From contig JAFKFN010000022.1 in NCBI GenBank assembly GCA_017308255.1, positions 1 through 50,052 on the forward strand: DNA of 50,052 nt, in the 5' to 3' direction. Of this stretch, positions 1-10,590 are shown piece after piece. A program made the position numbers and the translations under genes. The stretch comes from Altererythrobacter sp. (lineage in GTDB: Bacteria; Pseudomonadota; Alphaproteobacteria; Sphingomonadales; Sphingomonadaceae). The notes beneath the pieces are model-generated. The model was not told where the DNA came from, made no database searches, and saw only the letters and a program-made list of their open reading frames with translations. The first letter of the stretch is position 1; every line of letters begins with the position of its first letter.

Positions 1-27
1 GACCTGAAACCCCGGCCTTACCTCCCC

Positions 28-53
28 CGTCATTCCCGCAAACGCGGGAGCCC
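28..53. repeat. REP-like palindromic repeat, CGTCATTCCCGC family
   Basis: The arms CCCGC and GCGGG around a short A-rich loop follow the word CGTCATT. The same word opens or closes repeats near 6083, 24406, 24591, 40752 and 40845. It lies just downstream of the M13 peptidase gene. No T-run follows, so it is called a repeat rather than a terminator. Confidence 0.7.
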
Positions 54-96
54 CGCGCGGCAGGAGGGTGCGCGCGGCGCTCCGCTTATATCCCGC

Positions 97-2181
97 TCAC
101 CACACCTTCACCCGCTGATCGGGCGCGAGGTAGAGTTTGGCGTCGGGCTGGACGCCGAAGGCATCGTACCAGGCATCGAGATTGCGGACCGTCAGCGCGC
201 GGTATTGGCCGGGGGCGTGGCCGTCGGTGGCGATGCGCTGGCGCAGGGCGGCATCGCGCATCTTGGTGGCCCAGGCCTGGGCATAGGCGATGAAGAAACG
301 CTGATCGCCCGTGAAGCCGTCAATCGTCGGCGCTTCCTTGCCGCCGAGCGAGGCGTGATAGGCGTCATAGGCGGCGGCCAGGCCGGCGACATCGGCGATA
401 TTCTCTCCCAGGGTCAGGTCGCCGCGCACGTGCAGGCCGGGGAACGGCTCGTACTGATTGAACTGGGCGACCAGGGCCTGGCCCGCCTTGTCGAACCGCG
501 CCTTGTCCTCTTCCGTCCACCAGTTGCGCATGGCGCCGGTGGAATCGAAGGCGGCGCCGTTGTTGTCGAAGCTGTGACTGATCTCGTGCCCGATCACCGC
601 GCCGATCGCGCCATAGTTGAACGCGGCATCGGCCTTGGAATCATAGAACGGCGGCTGGAGGATCGCGGCGGGGAAGTTCAGCGCGTTCTGCACCGGAAGA
701 TTGACGGCGTTGACCAGCTGCGCGTTCATCCACCATTCGTGCTTGTCCTGCCGCTTGCCGATCTTGGCGAGCTGCTGGCGGTAATAGAGCTGTTCGGCCG
801 CCTGCTTGTTGGCATAGGCCCGGTCGGGCGCGAGTTCGAGCGTGGAATAATCGGTCCAGGTATCCGGATAGCCGACGCCGACTTCCATCGTGCGGACCTT
901 TTTCTTCGCTTCCTCCTTGGTCCGGGGATTCATCCAGTCGAGCGCGTCGATCCGGCGGACGAAGGCGGCCTTGATGTTATCGACCATGCCCTGGATTGCC
1001 GCCTTGGCCGAGGCGGGGAAATACTTTTCGACATAGAGCTTGCCGAGCGCATCGCCGATATTGGCGTTCACCGCGGCGATCGCCCGCTTTTCGCGCGGGC
1101 GCGGCTGCTCCGTGCCGGTCAGCTCCTTGCCGTAGAAGGCGAAGCTGAGCTGGTCGAGCTTGCTGGGCAGGACCGAGGTGTTGCTGTCGATCTGGTGAAA
1201 GGTCAGCCAGTCTTTCCAGCTATCCAGCGGCTCTGAACCGACGAGCGCCGCGAGCTTGGGAATGGCGCCGGAGTGATAGGCGTCGAACTTCTGCTGCCGG
1301 CCGAGCTGGGCCGCGTCGAAGAAGGTCTTCCAATCCAGCCCCGGGGCCTTGGCGGCGAAATCGGCCGGGCCCCAGATCTGCTTGGCCAGCGCCCAGTCGT
1401 CGCTTTGCTCACGCGTGGCGTGGGCGCGGGCGATCTTCACTTCAAGATCGTAGATACGCTGGGCGCGCATGGCGGCATCGCTGATGCCGGCGGCGGTGAG
1501 CAGGTCCTCGATGTAGCGGCGATAGGCGGCCTGGTGCGCCTTCATGTCAGGCGTGGCGGACAGGTAATACTCGCGCTCCGGCATGCCGAGGCCGCCCTGG
1601 AGGATGTAGGGCACCACTTCCCCGCCCACCAGCGGCTGGCTGACGAAGACGCCGAACAGGTTGGGCGTGTTGAAATCGGTGGAGTTGAGCGGGTCCACAT
1701 CGGCGCGGATATTGGCGCCGAGCACGCGCGCCAGTTCCGTCTTGTCCGCGATCGCGGCGATGCGCTGGAGATCGGGCTCGACCGGCGCCATGCCGAGGCG
1801 GTCGATCGTGGCGGTATCGAGGAACGCGTCGTAGTAAGCCTTGACCTTGGCGGCATCGGTGCCGGCTTCGGGCTTCGACTGTTCGAGGCCGGCGATCAGG
1901 TCCCCCAGCTGCTTTTCGGTTCGCTGGTCGGCGATCCAGAAGCCGCCGATGCTGGAACGGTCGGCGGGGATCTCGCTGGTCTTCATCCACTGGCCATTGG
2001 CGTAATCGTACCAGGCGTCACCCGGCTTGACCGCGGTGTCCATCCACGTGGTCTGGATGCCCAGCTCGGTGCCCGGCGTGGGCGTGGCCTGGGACTGCGT
2101 GTCGGAGACCTTGCACGCCACGGGGCCGAGCGTGACGACGGCAGTGCCGAGCAGGAAGGCGGCGATCAGGCGATGGTTCAT
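97..2181 (-). CDS. M13 family zinc metallopeptidase (PepO/neprilysin-like), exported
   Basis: A 694-residue zinc endopeptidase of the neprilysin/PepO family, expected to cut small peptides outside the cytoplasm. The zinc motif HEISH is at about residues 532-536, and GENIAD at about 592-597 supplies the third zinc ligand (Glu) and its supporting Asp. The substrate-binding stretch reads NAVNLP where many relatives have NAYYNP. The ATG at 2181 was chosen because it opens a signal peptide (MNHRLIAAFLLG...); the open frame continues upstream to 2535 but only as low-complexity Ser/Pro/Arg sequence. A cysteine after GPVA near residue 23 could be a lipid-anchor site, but the lipobox is imperfect. It lies downstream of enolase on the same strand, about 200 bases away, so it probably has its own promoter. 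Confidence 0.93.
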   Translation of the reverse strand: MNHRLIAAFLLGTAVVTLGPVACKVSDTQSQATPTPGTELGIQTTWMDTAVKPGDAWYDYANGQWMKTSEIPADRSSIGGFWIADQRTEKQLGDLIAGLEQSKPEAGTDAAKVKAYYDAFLDTATIDRLGMAPVEPDLQRIAAIADKTELARVLGANIRADVDPLNSTDFNTPNLFGVFVSQPLVGGEVVPYILQGGLGMPEREYYLSATPDMKAHQAAYRRYIEDLLTAAGISDAAMRAQRIYDLEVKIARAHATREQSDDWALAKQIWGPADFAAKAPGLDWKTFFDAAQLGRQQKFDAYHSGAIPKLAALVGSEPLDSWKDWLTFHQIDSNTSVLPSKLDQLSFAFYGKELTGTEQPRPREKRAIAAVNANIGDALGKLYVEKYFPASAKAAIQGMVDNIKAAFVRRIDALDWMNPRTKEEAKKKVRTMEVGVGYPDTWTDYSTLELAPDRAYANKQAAEQLYYRQQLAKIGKRQDKHEWWMNAQLVNAVNLPVQNALNFPAAILQPPFYDSKADAAFNYGAIGAVIGHEISHSFDNNGAAFDSTGAMRNWWTEEDKARFDKAGQALVAQFNQYEPFPGLHVRGDLTLGENIADVAGLAAAYDAYHASLGGKEAPTIDGFTGDQRFFIAYAQAWATKMRDAALRQRIATDGHAPGQYRALTVRNLDAWYDAFGVQPDAKLYLAPDQRVKVW

Positions 2182-2332
2182 GGCGGTCCTTACGCTGACG
2201 CGCACGGCAGGCGCGGAGATAGTTGCGAGTGGAACCGCATAAATCGCCTGCGCCAGCGGTGCAAGAAACGCCGGTCGAGCGGGATCGGGCGCTGGTCGAG
2301 CGGCCCAGCGGCACGGGCGAAGTGTTGGACAG

Positions 2333-2370
2333 GCCCTCCCCCGGCCCCTCCCGCAAGCGGGAGGGGAGTT
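2333..2370 (+). repeat. REP element copy 1 (CCCCTCCCGC palindrome)
   Basis: The perfect palindrome core is 2345-2366, with arms CCCCTCCCGC and GCGGGAGGGG around AA. The 5' extension GCCCTCCCCCGG is also found, with one mismatch, at 12869. By eye 37 of 38 bases match the copy at 12869-12906. It sits a few bases after the enolase stop codon and could act as a transcript end, but the T-run is missing. Confidence 0.8.
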
Positions 2371-2377
2371 GAGAGCG

Positions 2378-3820
<1,443 letters not shown>

Positions 3821-3856
3821 CTAAATGGCGGCCGAGCCAATGGAAAAGGGGATATC

Positions 3857-4411
3857 ATGGCCGAGACGACAGCCAAGACCACCAAGCCGCGGAAAACCGG
3901 GGGAACGAATTCACCCGCGAAGGCCGGCGATGCCGGCGGCGCGGCTCCCAAGGCGACGGGCAAGCGGAGCGCGGAAGCCAAATCGCGCTTCAACGCCGCG
4001 CTGGAAGAAGCGCGCGCCGGCGCCGCCTTGCTTGGCGAGGAAGCCCGCGAGCGCGTGGGCGACTATGGCAGCCAGGCGCGGGCGCGCGGCGACGACTGGG
4101 TGGGCGAAGCCAAAACCAAGGCCGGCGAGCTGGCGGTCCAGGGCAAGTCCAAGGCCAGCGAAGCACTGACGGGCCTCAGCCGCATGGTCGGCGAAAACGC
4201 GGGCAAGGTGGATGAGAACCTGGGCGCCCGGTACGGCGACTATGCCCGAACCGCCTCGCAGAAATTGCAGCGGACCGCGGAATCGCTCGACCGCAAGAGC
4301 GTGGAGGAACTGGGCGAGGACGCGCGCGAAATGGTGCGCAAGAGCCCGGCCGCGGCTGTCGGCCTGGCCGCGCTGGCCGGCTTCCTTCTGGCCCGCCTCT
4401 TCCGTCGGTGA
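3857..4411 (+). CDS. ElaB/YqjD/DUF883-like C-tail membrane-anchored protein
   Basis: A 184-residue protein with a Lys/Ala/Thr-rich N-terminus (about 1-45), a long charged helical region with regular Ala and Glu spacing, and one C-terminal membrane segment (AAAVGLAALAGFLLARLF) ending in two arginines. This layout is that of the ElaB/YqjD/DUF883 family, in which E. coli members are inner-membrane proteins that bind ribosomes in stationary phase. The ATG at 3857 follows GGGGATATC. It is the first of four genes linked by 4-base overlaps. The family match rests on layout, not on strong sequence identity. Confidence 0.75.
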   Translation: MAETTAKTTKPRKTGGTNSPAKAGDAGGAAPKATGKRSAEAKSRFNAALEEARAGAALLGEEARERVGDYGSQARARGDDWVGEAKTKAGELAVQGKSKASEALTGLSRMVGENAGKVDENLGARYGDYARTASQKLQRTAESLDRKSVEELGEDAREMVRKSPAAAVGLAALAGFLLARLFRR

Positions 4412-4839
4412 GCCGGAACGAGGACGACGGCACCCCCCCTTCGCTGGAAGGGGGCGGCGCCGCTTTGCCCGGGGCCGACCCGGCATCGCGCGACAGCGAA
4501 CGTTCGCTGATCGAGGATGTCGAGGCGCTGATCGAAGACGGGAAGACTTATCTCGAAGCGGAAATCGCCTATCAGAAAACCCGCGCGGCCTATGTCGGCG
4601 ACAAGGCCAGGAGTGCGTTTATCCTGGGCGCGGTGGCGGCGGTGTTCGGCTGTCTCGCGCTCATGGGGCTGACGGTGGGGCTGATCATCGCGCTGACCCC
4701 GCTCCTGACGGCCTGGGGCGCCAGCGCGCTGGTGGTGGGTCTCCTCCTGGTCGGCACGGTGATCGCCGGCCGCGCCGCGAGCGAGCGCTGGAACCGACTG
4801 ATGAGCGCGATCGAGGGCACGGGCGGACACAAGCCATGA
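4408..4839 (+). CDS. YqjE/phage-holin-like integral membrane protein (DUF1469 type)
   Basis: A 143-residue protein with a soluble acidic N-terminus (about 1-65, amphipathic helix with YLEAEIAYQKTRAAYVGDKA) and two membrane segments (about 68-92 and 97-120). This is the layout of the YqjE/DUF1469 group, often labelled 'phage holin family' although it is chromosomal. It starts with GTG at 4408, sharing GTGA with the stop of the gene before, so translation is probably coupled. Together with its neighbour it recalls E. coli yqjD-yqjE. Its molecular role is unknown. Confidence 0.8.
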   Translation: MSRNEDDGTPPSLEGGGAALPGADPASRDSERSLIEDVEALIEDGKTYLEAEIAYQKTRAAYVGDKARSAFILGAVAAVFGCLALMGLTVGLIIALTPLLTAWGASALVVGLLLVGTVIAGRAASERWNRLMSAIEGTGGHKP

Positions 4840-5207
4840 GCAGGCTGGACGAGCGGCTGGCGGAAGACCGCGCCCTGCGCGACGCGGCGCTGGCGCTGTT
4901 CAAGGCCGATCTGGCGTTCATTCGCACCGATATCCGGGAAAAGGGCCTGGGCGCGCGCCTGGCCGACCGGCTCGGCGAAGGCACCCGCGACATGGTGGAC
5001 GACGCGGTGGATTATGCCGAGGCGCACGGCGGCAAGGTGGCGGCCGGCGCGATCGCGGCGATCCTGTGGCTTGCCCGCGGGCCGATCATGGATGCCCTCG
5101 GCCGCCTGCTGGGCAGCGAGGACGAAACCGAGGAGCCGGAGGAACCGGCTGGTGCCGCCGACCGTTCCGGAAAGCAGAAATCCAGGGAAGAAAGACCGAC
5201 ATCATGA
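4836..5207 (+). CDS. small membrane-associated protein of the yqjD/yqjE-like operon
   Basis: A 123-residue protein that I cannot assign to a named family. Residues 1-65 are strongly charged and helical (RLAEDRALRDAALALFKADL). One hydrophobic helix follows (about 66-87, VAAGAIAAILWLARGPIMDALG), then an acidic, then Lys/Arg-rich tail. The start ATG at 4836 overlaps the preceding stop as ATGA, and its own stop overlaps the next start in the same way. The context suggests a role with the two preceding membrane proteins, perhaps in envelope stress or stationary phase. Confidence 0.8.
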   Translation: MSRLDERLAEDRALRDAALALFKADLAFIRTDIREKGLGARLADRLGEGTRDMVDDAVDYAEAHGGKVAAGAIAAILWLARGPIMDALGRLLGSEDETEEPEEPAGAADRSGKQKSREERPTS

Positions 5208-5707
5208 CCGAAGCCAAGCGTGCCGAGATCAAGCAGAAAGTAGCCCAGGCGCAAAGGCGCAACGAAGATCGCGGACGCACGACCATCGTCGATCGCGCGG
5301 GCGAGCAGGCGCTGGACACCAAGGACAGGCTGGTCTCCTTCGCCCGCGAGCATCCGCTGGCGACCGTGGCCGGCGGGCTGGCGATCGGCGTGCTGGTGAG
5401 CGGGATGTTCAAGCGTTCGCCCACCCGCAAGCTGGGCCGCAAGGCCGCGCAGGCGGCCGGCAACCTGGCCACGCTGGGGGCCGAACTGGCGATCGTCTAT
5501 GCGCATCAGGCGCTGGAAGCGGCCCAGGAAGCCAGCCACGCGGGCGCCGAAAAGCTGGAGGAACTGGGCAGCGCCGCGCGCGATGTGGGGCGCGACGCCG
5601 GCCATCGCGCCAGCCACCGGGCAAGCGAGCTGGGCGATGCGGCGCGCAGTGCCTCACGCGGTGCCCGCAAGCGTCTGGGCAAGATGCTGGACGACCATTT
5701 CAACTGA
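5204..5707 (+). CDS. conserved small protein, last gene of the yqjD/yqjE-like operon
   Basis: A 167-residue protein. It has a basic N-terminus, a hydrophobic GxxxG-like stretch at about 46-65 (LATVAGGLAIGVLVSGMF), then a long Ala-rich amphipathic helix with repeated histidines (GHRASHRASELG) and a basic end. I do not recognise a named domain beyond similarity in layout to the first gene of the operon. The start at 5204 overlaps the upstream stop as ATGA. A GC-rich hairpin at 5731-5757 closes the operon. Confidence 0.8.
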   Translation: MTEAKRAEIKQKVAQAQRRNEDRGRTTIVDRAGEQALDTKDRLVSFAREHPLATVAGGLAIGVLVSGMFKRSPTRKLGRKAAQAAGNLATLGAELAIVYAHQALEAAQEASHAGAEKLEELGSAARDVGRDAGHRASHRASELGDAARSASRGARKRLGKMLDDHFN

Positions 5708-5730
5708 CCTTTCGCCCCTGTTTCGCTGCT

Positions 5731-5757
5731 TGCCGCCGGCCTCATGCGGCGGCTTTG
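5731..5757 (+). terminator. probable rho-independent terminator of the 3857-5707 operon
   Basis: GCCGCC at 5732-5737 can pair with GGCGGC at 5748-5753, and TTT follows. The T-run is short, so termination may be partial. Confidence 0.45.
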
Positions 5758-5819
5758 CAGCGCCCTGACAATTCCCTATGGGACCGGATGAAACCGGGGT
5801 TCCCGCACAAGGCCAGGCA

Positions 5820-6047
5820 ATGACGAAACAACTCCTGCATCTCGTAATGGGCGGGCGGGTTACCGATCCGCAGACTCTTGAGTTCCAGGATCTCAAGAAC
5901 ATCCACTTCGTGGGCGTCTTTCCCAATTATGCCGAGGCAGAGGAAGCCTGGCGCGCCTGGGCGCAGCGCACCGTGGACGATGCCGAGATGAAATACGTCA
6001 TCGTCCACTTGCACCGGCTGCTGGAGCCGGAACTGCCGCCAATGTGA
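5820..6047 (+). CDS. DUF4170 domain protein
   Basis: A 75-residue protein matching the DUF4170 pattern: LLHLVMGGRV at the start, then EFQDLKNIHFVGVFPNY, then a Trp/Ala-rich helix (AEEAWRAWAQRTVDDAEMKYVIVHLHRLLEP). The family is small, cytosolic and largely confined to Alphaproteobacteria; its function is not known to me. The ATG at 5820 was preferred to an in-frame ATG at 5778 because the family normally starts just before LLHLV. It is monocistronic, followed by a repeat-rich spacer. Confidence 0.88.
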   Translation: MTKQLLHLVMGGRVTDPQTLEFQDLKNIHFVGVFPNYAEAEEAWRAWAQRTVDDAEMKYVIVHLHRLLEPELPPM

Positions 6048-6082
6048 GGTCGAGCGCTTCGCGCGGGGTTGCCTGTTGCGCC

Positions 6083-6108
6083 GGGTTCCCGCTTTCGCGG
6101 GAATAACG
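6083..6108. repeat. REP-like repeat, CGTCATTCCCGC family (reverse copy)
   Basis: The arms TTCCCGC and GCGGGAA around TTTC are followed by TAACG, a variant of the usual ATGACG end. It is part of the gene-free stretch 6048-6598, which also holds a second repeat (6219-6280), an ilvB fragment (6311-6456) and a third repeat (6569-6590). I see no intact gene there. Confidence 0.6.
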
Positions 6109-6218
6109 AAAGGGTGGGGCCTTATGCCCGGCTCCGATTCCGATCAAACGGGAAGAGCTTTGGGGCGTTGAGGCGGGTCGTCGCGAGCATAGCGGAAACA
6201 GAGCTGACCTTAGCCGAC

Positions 6219-6280
6219 CAATCCAGGGCGGTTCGAACCGCTCTGGATTGCTTCGTCGCTTCGCTCCTCGCAATGACGAG
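6219..6280. repeat. CGTCATTGCGAG-family repeat, 3' part of an inverted pair
   Basis: CAATCCAG at 6219 and CTGGATTG at 6243 flank an inner palindrome (GCGGTTCGAACCGC, with one extra G before it). The right half continues CTTCGTCGCTTCGCTCCTCG and ends in CAATGACGAG. A complete two-armed version lies at 29045-29130; here the left arm is shortened. Confidence 0.65.
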
Positions 6281-6310
6281 GGTTAGGTGGTCCCTGGCAG
6301 AAACGAGCTT

Positions 6311-6456
6311 TCCGGCTTCTTCGGCTCCAGCCGCTGGTTCACCAGCGGCGGCCTGAGCACGATGGGCTATGCATGCCGGAGACGATCGGTGCACGGCTCG
6401 GCAATCCGCGCCGGCTAGTCATCGACATTGCGGGCGAAGCCTCGATCCCGATAAAC
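6311..6456 (+). pseudogene. ilvB: decayed fragment of acetolactate synthase large subunit (ilvB)
   Basis: These 146 bases align by eye with 39582-39728 of the intact ilvB in this window, with about 18 mismatches and one missing base. The matching part is the thiamine-diphosphate-binding region around [11 protein letters not shown] and [17 protein letters not shown]. The lost base near 6371 shifts the frame: the second half reads on as MPETIGARLGNPRRLVIDIA from 6373, the first half only in another frame. There is no start codon, no promoter that I can see and nothing homologous beyond these limits, so it is not a gene. Neighbouring repeats at 6219 and 6569 suggest how it arrived, but that is inference. 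Confidence 0.8.
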
Positions 6457-6561
6457 CTGTCGACCAGGACGAGAGGGAGCGTCCTGATCCGCCAACAGGG
6501 GTGGCGGGTCAGGTTCGGCCGTCAGCCTGCCGCCGAAAGCGGGGCGAATGGGACACGCCCT

Positions 6562-6593
6562 GCCCCAGCCCCTCCCGCACGCGGGAGGGGAGC
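6562..6593. repeat. REP element copy 2 (CCCCTCCCGC palindrome)
   Basis: The palindrome core is 6569-6590 with AC in the loop, preceded by TGCCCCAG. It lies a few bases beyond the end of greA (on the opposite strand), the same placement as copy 1 after enolase. Confidence 0.75.
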
Positions 6594-6598
6594 GCGCG

Positions 6599-7066
6599 TC
6601 AGACGAATTCGATCTTGTTGATCAGGAAGAACCTGTCGCCGCTGGGCACGGTGACTTCCACTTCTTCACCCACCTGCTTGCCGATCAGCGCGCGGCCGAG
6701 GGGGGAATCGTAGGAGATGCGGCCGTTCCGGGCATCGGATTCGGCCTGCCCGACGATCTGGTAGCGTTGCGGCTTTTCGTCATCGTCGAGCACGGTGACG
6801 GTGGCGCCGAACACCACGCGGTCCCCCGACAGGGTGGTGGGATCGATGATCTGGGCCCGGCTGACGCGATCTTCCAGATCGGCGATCTGTGCTTCGACCT
6901 GGCCCTGGCGTTCCTTGGCGGCATGATATTCGGCGTTTTCGGACAAATCGCCATGCGCGCGCGCTTCCTCGATCGCATCGACGATCTTCGGCCGCTCGAG
7001 CCTCAAGGCCTGGAGGTCGGCGGTCAGCTTTTCGTAGCCTTCCGCCAGCATCGGCACTCTTTCCAT
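6599..7066 (-). CDS. greA: transcription elongation factor GreA
   Basis: Rescues backtracked RNA polymerase by stimulating cleavage of the nascent RNA. The 155-residue product has the two GreA parts: an N-terminal antiparallel coiled coil (about 1-75) with the conserved acidic tip [13 protein letters not shown], and a C-terminal FKBP-like domain (about 80-155) with [20 protein letters not shown]. The ATG at 7066 gives the usual N-terminus ([14 protein letters not shown]); an in-frame extension to 7132 does not look like GreA. It lies 100 bases downstream of carB on the same strand and may be read through from it. Confidence 0.97.
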   Translation of the reverse strand: MERVPMLAEGYEKLTADLQALRLERPKIVDAIEEARAHGDLSENAEYHAAKERQGQVEAQIADLEDRVSRAQIIDPTTLSGDRVVFGATVTVLDDDEKPQRYQIVGQAESDARNGRISYDSPLGRALIGKQVGEEVEVTVPSGDRFFLINKIEFV

Positions 7067-7166
7067 GGATCTTCCCTGTCTGCCTTCATCTCTCGCCAAA
7101 GGAACCCTTGTCCGCCCATCGCGGGCGGCCAAACGCCATTCGATTGTCGGGAGAGGTTAACGTCCT

Positions 7167-10100
7167 TCAGGTATAATAGTCCTGCAACGAGCGCACTTCA
7201 AGCTCGCTCGCCCGCACCGTCGCGATCGCCCTGGCGGTGGCCGCCGAGGCCGCGGCGGTGGTGTAATAGGGGATCTTCTTTTCCAGCGCCGAAGCGCGGA
7301 TCGAATGGCTGTCCTTGTGGCTCTGCCAGCCTTCGGTGGTATTGAAGATCAGCGCGATCTCACCGTCGATGATGCGATCGACGATGTGGGGGCGCCCTTC
7401 GGCCACCTTGTTCACCCGTTCGACCGGAACGCCGGCATCGGCCAGGTATTGGGCCGTGCCGCCGGTGGCCAGCACCTTGAAGCCGAGATCGGCCAGTTGC
7501 TTTACCGGCCCGACGATCAGCGGCTTGTCGCTGTCCTTCACCGAGACGAACAGCGTGCCCTGGGAAGGCAGCTCGGTGCCCTGCCCCAGCTGCGACTTGC
7601 TGTAGGCCGTGGGAAAATCGCGATCGATCCCCATGACTTCGCCGGTGGACTTCATCTCCGGCGTCAGGACCGGATCGGAACCGGGGAAGCGGGCGAAGGG
7701 GAACACCGCCTCTTTCACCGTCATGTAATCGATCCGCCAATCGATCGGCGGCAGATCGGCGAGCTTGTCACCGGCCATGATCCGCGCGGCATATTTCGCG
7801 ATCGGCTGGCCGATGGCCTTGGCCACGAAAGGCACCGTGCGGCTGGCGCGCGGGTTGACCTCGATCAGGTAGACATCCCCGTCCTTCACCGCGAACTGCA
7901 CGTTCATCAGGCCCTTGACGCCGAGCGCCGTGGCCAGGGCGCGCGCCTGCCGCTCCATCTCGGCAACCACGTCATCGGGCAGGCTGTAAGGCGGCAAGGT
8001 GGCCGCGCTGTCGCCCGAATGGACGCCGGCTTCCTCGATATGCTGCATCACGCCGGCGATCGTCACCTGTTCGCCATCGCACAGCGCATCGACATCGCAT
8101 TCGATCGCATCGCGCAGGTACTGATCGATCAGCACCGGGCTGTCGCCCGAGACGTTGACCGCGGTGGCGATATAGGCATCGAGCTGGGCTTCGGAATCGA
8201 CGATCTCCATCGCCCGCCCGCCGAGCACGTAGCTGGGGCGCAGCAGCACCGGATAGCCGATGCGCGCGGCCACGGCCGCCGCCTCGTCCCGGCTGCGGGC
8301 GATGCCGTTCATCGGCTGCTTGAGGCCGAGCTGGTTGACCAGCCTGGCGAACCGTTCGCGGTCTTCGGCCAGGTCGATCGCATCGGGCGAGGTGCCGAGG
8401 ATCGGGATGCCCGCCTTCTCCAGCGCGCCGGCGAGCTTGAGCGGGGTCTGGCCGCCGAACTGGACGATCACGCCGACAAGCTGACCCCGCGACTGTTCGA
8501 CGCGCAGGATCTCCATCACGTCTTCCGCCGTCAACGGCTCGAAATAAAGCCGGTCTGACGTGTCGTAATCGGTGCTGACCGTTTCCGGGTTGCAGTTGAC
8601 CATGATCGTTTCATAGCCGGCCTCGCTCAGCGCGAAGCAGGCGTGGACGCAGCAGTAATCGAACTCGATCCCCTGCCCGATCCGGTTCGGCCCGCCGCCG
8701 AGGATGACGATCTTGCGCCGGTCGCTGGGATCGGCCTCGTTCTCGGCTTCGCCGAAGCTGGGCGCTTCGTAGGTCGAGTACATGTAGGGCGTGATCGCCT
8801 CGAACTCCGCAGCGCAGCTGTCGATGCGCTTGAACACCGGCAGGACGCCGAGTCGCTGGCGCAGGGCGCGCACCTCGTCCTCGCTGGTGGCGCCGGCCAT
8901 GGCGACGAGCGCATCGTGCAGCAGGCCGGAACGCCGGGCCTGCGTCTCGGCCAGGCCGCCGGCGACGCCCACGGAACGCACGGCCAGGGTGGCGAGGCGC
9001 TTGTCGGAAAAGCCCATGGCCTTGAGCCGCCGGAGGCCGGCCGCGTCGCTGGGCAGGCCTTCCCGCCTGATCCGCGCTTCTTCCTGCACGATCTCCTCGA
9101 TATGGCGGAGGAACCACGGATCGTAATGCGTGATGGCGTGGATTTCCTCGAGCGTGAAACCCTCGCGGAAAGCCTGGGCCGCCTTCAGCAGGCGATCCGG
9201 CGTGGCGTGGCTGAGCGCGGCGGTGATCTCGTCACGGCTGGCGCCTTCCAGCTCGACCACGCGATTGAGCCCGTCGAGCCCGGTTTCCAGGCCGCGCAAC
9301 GCCTTTTGCAGCGATTCCTTGAAGTTGCGGCCGATGGCCATGACTTCGCCCACCGATTTCATCGCCGTGGACAGTTCCGCCTTGGCGCCCTTGAACTTCT
9401 CGAACGCGAAGCGCGGGATCTTCGTCACCACGTAATCGATCGTCGGTTCGAAGCTGGCGGGGGTGGCGCCGGTGATCTCGTTGGTGATCTCGTCCAGCGT
9501 ATAGCCCACCGCCAGCTTGGCGGCGACGCGGGCGATGGGGAAGCCGGTGGCCTTCGACGCCAGCGCCGAACTGCGCGAGACGCGCGGGTTCATCTCGATC
9601 ACGATCAGCCGGCCATCCTTCGGATTGACCGCGAACTGCACGTTGGAGCCGCCCGTCTCCACCCCGATCTCACGCAGCACGGCGATGCTGGCCGAGCGCA
9701 TGAGCTGATATTCCTTGTCCGTCAGCGTCAGCGCCGGGGCGACGGTGATCGAATCCCCGGTGTGGACGCCCATCGGATCAACGTTCTCGATCGAGCAGAT
9801 GATGATGGCATTGTCCGCCTTGTCGCGGACCACCTCCATCTCGAATTCCTTCCAGCCGAGCAGCGATTCCTCGATCAGGACTTCGGTGGTCGGGCTGGCG
9901 TCGAGGCCGGAGCGGACGACCGCCTCGAACTCCGCCCGGTTGTAAGCCACGCCGCCGCCGGTGCCGCCCAGGGTGAAGCTGGGGCGGATGATCGCCGGCA
10001 GGCCGGTGTGCTCCAGCACCGCAAGCGCGCCTTCCACACTGTGCGCCAGGCCGGAACGCGCGCTTTCGAGGCCGATCCGGTCCATCGCCTCGCGGAAGCG

Positions 10101-10490
10101 CTGGCGGTTCTCCGCCTTGTCGATGGCATCGGCATCGGCGCCGATCATCTGCACGCCGAACCTGTCCAGCGTGCCATCGTTGTACAGCGCCAGCGCGCAG
10201 TTGAGCGCCGTCTGCCCGCCCATCGTGGGCAGCAGGGCATCCGGCCGCTCCTTCTCGATGATCTTGGCGACGATCTCGGGCGTGATCGGCTCGACATAAG
10301 TGGCGTCGGCGAACTCCGGATCGGTCATGATCGTCGCCGGGTTGGAGTTGACCAGGACGACCCGATACCCCTCCTCCTTCAGCGCCTTGATCGCCTGGGT
10401 GCCGGAATAATCGAACTCGCACGCCTGGCCGATGATGATCGGGCCGGCGCCGATGACGAGGATCGAGGAGATGTCAGTGCGTTTGGGCAT
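7167..10490 (-). CDS. carB: carbamoyl-phosphate synthase large subunit
   Basis: The 1107-residue synthetase subunit makes carbamoyl phosphate from bicarbonate, ATP and the ammonia delivered by CarA, feeding arginine and pyrimidine synthesis. Two homologous ATP-grasp halves are visible: the first opens with [21 protein letters not shown], the second with [20 protein letters not shown]. Each has its glycine-rich loop ([15 protein letters not shown]). The last ~140 residues are the MGS-like allosteric domain. The ATG at 10490 matches the family start MPKRTDI. It is 100 bases downstream of carA with no gene between, so it is probably co-transcribed. Confidence 0.98.
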   Translation of the reverse strand: MPKRTDISSILVIGAGPIIIGQACEFDYSGTQAIKALKEEGYRVVLVNSNPATIMTDPEFADATYVEPITPEIVAKIIEKERPDALLPTMGGQTALNCALALYNDGTLDRFGVQMIGADADAIDKAENRQRFREAMDRIGLESARSGLAHSVEGALAVLEHTGLPAIIRPSFTLGGTGGGVAYNRAEFEAVVRSGLDASPTTEVLIEESLLGWKEFEMEVVRDKADNAIIICSIENVDPMGVHTGDSITVAPALTLTDKEYQLMRSASIAVLREIGVETGGSNVQFAVNPKDGRLIVIEMNPRVSRSSALASKATGFPIARVAAKLAVGYTLDEITNEITGATPASFEPTIDYVVTKIPRFAFEKFKGAKAELSTAMKSVGEVMAIGRNFKESLQKALRGLETGLDGLNRVVELEGASRDEITAALSHATPDRLLKAAQAFREGFTLEEIHAITHYDPWFLRHIEEIVQEEARIRREGLPSDAAGLRRLKAMGFSDKRLATLAVRSVGVAGGLAETQARRSGLLHDALVAMAGATSEDEVRALRQRLGVLPVFKRIDSCAAEFEAITPYMYSTYEAPSFGEAENEADPSDRRKIVILGGGPNRIGQGIEFDYCCVHACFALSEAGYETIMVNCNPETVSTDYDTSDRLYFEPLTAEDVMEILRVEQSRGQLVGVIVQFGGQTPLKLAGALEKAGIPILGTSPDAIDLAEDRERFARLVNQLGLKQPMNGIARSRDEAAAVAARIGYPVLLRPSYVLGGRAMEIVDSEAQLDAYIATAVNVSGDSPVLIDQYLRDAIECDVDALCDGEQVTIAGVMQHIEEAGVHSGDSAATLPPYSLPDDVVAEMERQARALATALGVKGLMNVQFAVKDGDVYLIEVNPRASRTVPFVAKAIGQPIAKYAARIMAGDKLADLPPIDWRIDYMTVKEAVFPFARFPGSDPVLTPEMKSTGEVMGIDRDFPTAYSKSQLGQGTELPSQGTLFVSVKDSDKPLIVGPVKQLADLGFKVLATGGTAQYLADAGVPVERVNKVAEGRPHIVDRIIDGEIALIFNTTEGWQSHKDSHSIRASALEKKIPYYTTAAASAATARAIATVRASELEVRSLQDYYT

Positions 10491-10590
10491 TATTTGATCT
10501 TCTGGCTCCGTGAGCTTCTCGTTGTCGACGAAACCGATTTGGTCGCGTCGCTTGATCCTGGAGTCCCCAGCAGAGCTATTATCCGCCAAG

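Noticed and set aside
4408-4839. Possible prophage remnant, because one gene looks like a 'phage holin family' protein.
   Set aside because: No other phage gene is near, and this DUF1469-type family is chromosomal in most bacteria.
6373-6621. An 82-codon open frame starting MPETIGARLGNP.
   Set aside because: The first 30 residues are frameshifted ilvB sequence and the rest runs through a repeat, so it is a pseudogene tail rather than a gene.
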